DNA of 17,013 nucleotides, from NCBI GenBank assembly GCA_910583815.1, contig CAJTZB010000029.1, forward strand, positions 1-17,013. The letters run 5' to 3'. The notes beneath the pieces were generated by a model that saw only the letters and a list, made by a program, of their open reading frames with translations, did not search any database and had not been told where the DNA came from. Position 1 is the stretch's first letter. Every line of letters starts with the position of its first letter. The stretch comes from an uncultured Lachnospiraceae bacterium. Lineage in GTDB: Bacteria > Bacillota > Clostridia > Lachnospirales > Lachnospiraceae. Below, piece after piece: positions 13,340 to 17,013 of this stretch. Both the position numbers and the translations under genes were made by a program.

Positions 13340-14359
13340 ATGAAATTTCCAGATTTTTTAAAGAAAGGCGACGGCATCGGAATTACCGCGTGTTCCGCCG
13401 GGTTTTCTGATGATGAAGTGAATAAAGTCCGTGCAGACAGTGCGGCAGCACAGCTTACAGCCTGTGGCTTTCCAGTAACGGAAACGGAAAACGTACGCAC
13501 TGATATAGATGGCAGGAGTTCTGCAGCGAAAGAACGGTGGCAGCAGCTGCATTCGCTTGTGACGGCAGAACATATCAGGATGGTTCTGCTTGCCAAAGGG
13601 GGAGACTATCTTGCGGAAATGCTTCCTTATGTAGATTATAAGGAAATAGAGCGCAATCCCAAATGGTATCAGGGATATTCCGATCCAACCGGTCTGCTGT
13701 TTTCCGTTACAACGAAGTGCGATATGGCTACGGTGTATGGGGCAAACTATGGTGACTTTGGGATGCGGCCTTGGCATGGATGTCTTGAAAACAATATAGA
13801 ATTGCTCAAAGGAAATCAAATAATCCAGAAAAATTATGAATACTATCAGGATGGTTTTTTGGACAGAGTAACCGGATATGAACCATATGAAACAACCGAG
13901 CCGGTCAAACTGAAGGCGGCACGTGGGGAAGAGTGCCTGCATATGGAGGGAAGGCTGCTTGGCGGCTGTTTGGATGTGCTTGTTGATTTAGTCGGCACTC
14001 CATATGAAGATGCCAAAGGGTTTGCACAACGGTACAAAGAAGACGGTATTCTTTGGTATCTGGAAAGCTTTGCACTTAGCAGAGAGCGGCTTCCGGTTGT
14101 GCTTTGGCATTTAAGGGAAGCCGGATGGTTTCGGAATGCAAGCGGCTTTGTGTTTGGGCGTCCGGCATTTTTTGAGAACAACACGGAAACGACTTATGAA
14201 GAGGCCGTAATGGAGGCGCTTGGCTGCCTTGATGTCCCGATTGTGACCGGTGCAGATATTGGACATAAGCCGCCGTATATGACAATCATAAATGGCGCAT
14301 ATGCAGAGATTGATTATAAGAAAAACGGACTTTGCCTTAGAATGAGGAAAGAGAAATAA
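13340..14359 (+). CDS. S66-family LD-carboxypeptidase / MccF-like peptidase
   Basis: A cytoplasmic serine peptidase of family S66, which includes LdcA (removal of the terminal D-Ala from muropeptide tetrapeptides during wall recycling) and MccF (microcin C7 immunity). Seen: N-terminal LKKGDGIGITACSAGF (7-22), LLAKGGDYLAEMLPYVDY (83-100), the nucleophile in QGYSDPTGLL (Ser114), EGRLLGGCLDVLVDLVGTPYED (203-224), WYLESFALS with catalytic Glu242, and GADIGHKPPYM with catalytic His309. The Ser-Glu-His triad is intact and the length of 339 is normal. Whether it acts on muropeptides or on peptide-nucleotide antibiotics cannot be read; the adjacent LTA-synthase-like gene, 29 bases on, favours an envelope role. 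GAAGAAAGGAC precedes ATG 13340. Confidence 0.92.
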   Translation: MKFPDFLKKGDGIGITACSAGFSDDEVNKVRADSAAAQLTACGFPVTETENVRTDIDGRSSAAKERWQQLHSLVTAEHIRMVLLAKGGDYLAEMLPYVDYKEIERNPKWYQGYSDPTGLLFSVTTKCDMATVYGANYGDFGMRPWHGCLENNIELLKGNQIIQKNYEYYQDGFLDRVTGYEPYETTEPVKLKAARGEECLHMEGRLLGGCLDVLVDLVGTPYEDAKGFAQRYKEDGILWYLESFALSRERLPVVLWHLREAGWFRNASGFVFGRPAFFENNTETTYEEAVMEALGCLDVPIVTGADIGHKPPYMTIINGAYAEIDYKKNGLCLRMRKEK

Positions 14360-14388
14360 ATTTTGGAAAGCAAAAGGAAGAAGAGAAT

Positions 14389-16488
14389 ATGGAACTACAA
14401 AAGCAGTTTCACTACAATAAAAAATGGAATCGGCTGATTGCCTGTATATTATATCCGGTTATTTTGGAACTTATTTTCCACTGGATTGTTTTTCCGAGGT
14501 CGTCAGATTCGGTTGTCTATTTGGCTTATTTCGCTGCATTTATCGGACTGTGTCTTTATTTTGTAACAGGCCTGTTTCCGTCTGTCGTAAACCGTGTTTT
14601 GTTTTATGTATTTGTAGCAGCCGTCTGGATTTATTTTGCCATACAATTGATTTATCAATATGTGTTCCGTGTGTTCTTTTCGTTTGCGTCTATGTTTGCA
14701 GTCGGAGGGGATGTGTTGCAGTTCAGAAACCAGATTTTTAACGCAATTGTGGCAAATCTGGGGTATCTGCTTTTGTTGCTTTTGCCTCTTGTGCTTGTTG
14801 TGCTTTCTTCCGTCTGGCTGTTTGGCTTTGAGCGAGAGAATTGGAAACATTCGCTGGCATTTGCCGGTTCAGCATGTGCTTTGTATGGGGGATTTTATCT
14901 GCTTTTGATTCAGGGAGGGACAGACGAGTTTTCTCCATATGACTTATATAAAAACGAGTGGGTAGAAGAATTTGGAGTAGAGCGTCTTGGGCTGTTTATT
15001 ACCGTTGGAAAGGACATCAAAGGCCTTGGACCGGGAGAAGAGAGGGCAGAAGCAGGAGAAGATATTGTAATTATTACAAGGACACCGGAACCATCGGCCG
15101 CAACACCGGAGCCGTCCGTGATGCCGACGGATGTACCAGAAGAATCAATTACGCCAATGCTTACATTGACGCCGGCACCTTCGCCGTCTCCGACCCCGAC
15201 TCCGATTGATACATCTCCAAATGTGCAGGACTATGATTTTGCATCATTGGCTGCGGCAGAGACAAATAAGAAAATCAAGACATTGCATGAGTATTTTGCG
15301 AACGAAGAATATACTCGCAAAAATGAGTATACTGGAATGTTTGAGGGATATAACCTGATTTACATTACAGCAGAAGGTTTTTCGCCATATGCGATTGTAG
15401 ATGGACTGACACCAACACTGAAGAAACTTGCAGAAACAGGGTTTGTGTTCAATAATTATTATTCTCCGATTTGGGGAACCAGTACGATTGATGGGGAATT
15501 TATCAACTGTACAGGGCTTTTGCCGGATAAAACTTACAGTTTGCGCCGTATGATTGGGCATGATATGCGCTTCTGCTTTGGGCATATGTTTGGCGAGCTT
15601 GGTTATCTTACAAACGCATACCACAACCACAGCGATACCTACTATGACCGTGATGAGACGCATCCAAACATGGGCTATAATTACAAAGGGCGCAAAGGTA
15701 TTGGAATGTCAAAAGTAAACGGCAAATATACTTGGCCGGAGTCGGATTTGGAGATGATGGAGCTGACGGTTCCGGAGTATATTGGGAATGAGCCGTTTCA
15801 TATTTATTATATGACGGTCAGTGGACATCTGGAGTACACGTTCCACGATAACCGCATGGCATATAACAATCGGAAGTATGTGGACGATCTGCCGTATTCT
15901 GACGTGGCAAAAGCTTATATTGCCTGCAACTATGAGCTGGAAAAGGCGCTGGCCTACCTGATAGAGCAGTTAGAGGAGGCAGGAGTCGCAGAGCGTACGG
16001 TGATAGCGCTTGCAACCGACCACTATCCATATGGACTTGAAAAGAAATATATTGATGAGCTTGCCGGACATGAAGTGGAAGAGAATTTTGAACTGTATAA
16101 AAGCACACTGATTCTCTGGTCGGCGTCAATGAAAGAGCCGGTGGAAGTAAACAAATACTGTTCTGCACTTGATATTGTGCCGACGCTTGCCAATCTGTTC
16201 GGACTGGAATATGACTCCAGGCTATACATGGGAAAGGATATATTATCAGATTCCGAAGGTCTTGTGATATTTAAAAATAAGAGCTTTATTACTGATAAAA
16301 TCATGTATGACAGCAGGACGAAGAAAATAACTTATCTGACAGATGAAGAGGTTACGGAAGATTATGTTGCAGCGATGAGACAGATTGTAAAAAACCGCTT
16401 TGCAGTTTCTAAAGACATTATTGATTTAGACTATTACCACTACCTGCCAAAGCTCCCGGTAAAGCAAGAGGAGCCGGCGCAGGAATAA
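14389..16488 (+). CDS. Lipoteichoic acid synthase-like membrane phosphotransferase (sulfatase fold)
   Basis: A 699-residue membrane enzyme of the LtaS/sulfatase type, expected to move glycerol-phosphate (or a related phospho-alcohol) onto a surface polymer. Five N-terminal hydrophobic helices (~16-35, 42-64, 70-94, 119-146, 155-174) precede an extracellular linker with a Pro/Thr/Ser-rich stretch (~232-275, TPEPS and SPTPTP units), then the catalytic domain (~320-620). Active-site residues visible: Glu329 (ITAEGFS), Thr366 (STIDGEF, the nucleophile position), His480 (SGH) and Asp544-His545 (ATDHYPYG), matching the manganese-coordinating set of LtaS. The late Pro-rich insert is unusual for LtaS and more like clostridial surface proteins. 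AAAGGAAG precedes ATG 14389. It probably forms an operon with the S66 peptidase gene. Confidence 0.9.
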   Translation: MELQKQFHYNKKWNRLIACILYPVILELIFHWIVFPRSSDSVVYLAYFAAFIGLCLYFVTGLFPSVVNRVLFYVFVAAVWIYFAIQLIYQYVFRVFFSFASMFAVGGDVLQFRNQIFNAIVANLGYLLLLLLPLVLVVLSSVWLFGFERENWKHSLAFAGSACALYGGFYLLLIQGGTDEFSPYDLYKNEWVEEFGVERLGLFITVGKDIKGLGPGEERAEAGEDIVIITRTPEPSAATPEPSVMPTDVPEESITPMLTLTPAPSPSPTPTPIDTSPNVQDYDFASLAAAETNKKIKTLHEYFANEEYTRKNEYTGMFEGYNLIYITAEGFSPYAIVDGLTPTLKKLAETGFVFNNYYSPIWGTSTIDGEFINCTGLLPDKTYSLRRMIGHDMRFCFGHMFGELGYLTNAYHNHSDTYYDRDETHPNMGYNYKGRKGIGMSKVNGKYTWPESDLEMMELTVPEYIGNEPFHIYYMTVSGHLEYTFHDNRMAYNNRKYVDDLPYSDVAKAYIACNYELEKALAYLIEQLEEAGVAERTVIALATDHYPYGLEKKYIDELAGHEVEENFELYKSTLILWSASMKEPVEVNKYCSALDIVPTLANLFGLEYDSRLYMGKDILSDSEGLVIFKNKSFITDKIMYDSRTKKITYLTDEEVTEDYVAAMRQIVKNRFAVSKDIIDLDYYHYLPKLPVKQEEPAQE

Positions 16489-16506
16489 TAAAATATTATA
16501 GCTGAT

Positions 16507-16543
16507 AAAAAGGCAGATGGGAATACCTCATCTGCCTTTTTGC
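16507..16543 (+). terminator. Intrinsic terminator after the LTA-synthase-like gene
   Basis: AAAAAGGCAGATG (16507-16519) pairs perfectly with CATCTGCCTTTTT (16529-16541), 13 bp with a 9-base loop and a terminal T-run. It lies 18 bases past the stop codon. Confidence 0.92.
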
Positions 16544-16600
16544 TGTATAAGAAAATGAGCAATATGGCCACATGAAAATTAATGGAAGTTATGGTTGCTA

Positions 16601-16673
16601 TTTTTGCGTTAAAGCTTGTTGATTTCGCTGTTTATGACTTTTGCCCGCTTTTTTGCGTATAATTTTTTGCGTA
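16601..16673 (+). promoter_or_regulatory. Region with repeated TTTTTGCGT and a TATAAT box upstream of the chemoreceptor gene
   Basis: TTTTTTGCGTA occurs at 16649-16659 and 16663-16673 (14-base period), with a related TTTTTGCGTTA at 16601-16611. A TATAAT (16658-16663) straddles the first copy; the matching -35 position (TGACTT, 16635-16640) is poor, so an activator or alternative sigma factor may be needed. I did not find a convincing sigma-28 motif. Confidence 0.4.
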
Positions 16674-16701
16674 CGAAATTCAGTTTTTGGGAGGTGCAGG
16701 T

Positions 16702-17013
16702 TTGTTAAAAACAATTAAAGGAAAGCTTACAATAAGCGTTATAGGCATTGTGATAGTCAGTGTTTTGCTGACTACAGCAGGTGTGGCTGCGGTTGCCGGA
16801 AATCGGATGGTCAGAGACCAGACACAGGCTCTGCAGCTGAATGCAGATAAATATGCAGAGGAAATCAACACATGGATTGAAAATGAAAAAATGCTTGTAG
16901 ACGGAGCAACAGACAGCATAGCGGCAGGCAAAGAAACAAAAACAGAATTTGTCCAGTCTGTTGTGGATACTCATGCAGCTGGCAGAACAGAAATACTGAA
17001 TCTGTATTTTGGG
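16702..17013 (+). CDS. Methyl-accepting chemotaxis protein, N-terminus (3' truncated by window)
   Basis: The first 104 residues of a probable chemoreceptor. Seen: a short basic cytoplasmic start (LLKTIKGKL), a single hydrophobic helix at ~9-33, and then an extracellular region beginning with the helix NRMVRDQTQALQLNADKYAEEIN, WIENEKMLVDGATDSI, and a segment reading TEFVQSVVDTHAAG...ILNLYFG, a layout typical of a dCACHE ligand-binding domain in clostridial MCPs. The HAMP and signalling domains would lie beyond the window, so a CACHE-containing histidine kinase or cyclase is not excluded. The start is a TTG at 16702, supported by GGGAGGTG (16689-16696) five bases upstream; no ATG or GTG is better placed. 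Confidence 0.75.
   Translation, partial: MLKTIKGKLTISVIGIVIVSVLLTTAGVAAVAGNRMVRDQTQALQLNADKYAEEINTWIENEKMLVDGATDSIAAGKETKTEFVQSVVDTHAAGRTEILNLYFG

Noticed and set aside
13358..13942. Minus-strand open frame of ~194 codons opposite the LD-carboxypeptidase gene
   Set aside because: It is a shadow of a gene with an intact S66 catalytic triad, with no start signals of its own.
1..17013. CRISPR arrays, tRNA or rRNA genes, transposases, prophage genes
   Set aside because: No regularly spaced repeats, cloverleaf-like sequence, rRNA motifs, or recombinase or phage structural motifs were seen in any frame.

Overview
The window looks like chromosome of a low-to-mid GC Gram-positive bacterium of the class Clostridia, most likely a Lachnospiraceae relative. 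Reasons: strong GGAGG-type ribosome binding sites, an LL-diaminopimelate aminotransferase (dapL) next to dapF, a KtrAB-type potassium system, a ~450-residue clostridial-type glucose-6-phosphate isomerase, a lipoteichoic acid synthase-like protein and TGn-extended sigma-A-like promoters. Species cannot be assigned from sequence reading alone. No tRNA, rRNA, CRISPR array, insertion sequence or transposase was seen.

Layout. 1-2150: the 3' end of a TrkH/KtrB potassium channel subunit, then ktrA, then a SpoU-family RNA 2'-O-methyltransferase that overlaps ktrA by 4 bases. 2151-3473: a terminator, a structured leader and an unrecognised membrane-anchored, highly charged coiled-coil protein. 3481-5062: promoter, leader hairpin, pgi and its terminator, then a 38-bp perfect palindrome. 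5184-5987 (minus): an AT-rich DUF3825-like gene that diverges from 6192-7662, a VTC-type polyphosphate polymerase plus DUF4956 membrane protein pair. 7678-9087 (minus): an HTH-XRE / zinc-ribbon / SAM-methyltransferase fusion, converging on the polyphosphate pair with a shared two-way terminator. 9397-10053: a second AT-rich gene, whose soluble product resembles the MotA cytoplasmic region and the FliG C-terminal domain. 10211-12301: dapF-dapL (meso-diaminopimelate/lysine synthesis). 12397-13160: a CxxC membrane protein, a terminator and a 30-residue SEC-C microprotein. 13340-16488: an S66 LD-carboxypeptidase and an LTA-synthase-like sulfatase-fold enzyme. 16702-end: the N-terminus of a methyl-accepting chemotaxis protein.

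How the genes fit together. Much of the window serves the cell envelope: dapF/dapL make meso-DAP for peptidoglycan and lysine, the S66 peptidase probably trims muropeptides, and the LTA-synthase-like protein probably handles polyglycerol-phosphate polymers. KtrAB (K+) and VTC/DUF4956 (polyphosphate) concern ion and phosphate homeostasis. The two AT-rich single genes (DUF3825-like and MotA/FliG-like), each with its own strong promoter and little link to its neighbours, look like accessory insertions. With the HTH-methyltransferase fusion and the SEC-C microprotein they are the least explained parts. I saw no clear multi-gene new system. The best candidates for novelty are single genes.
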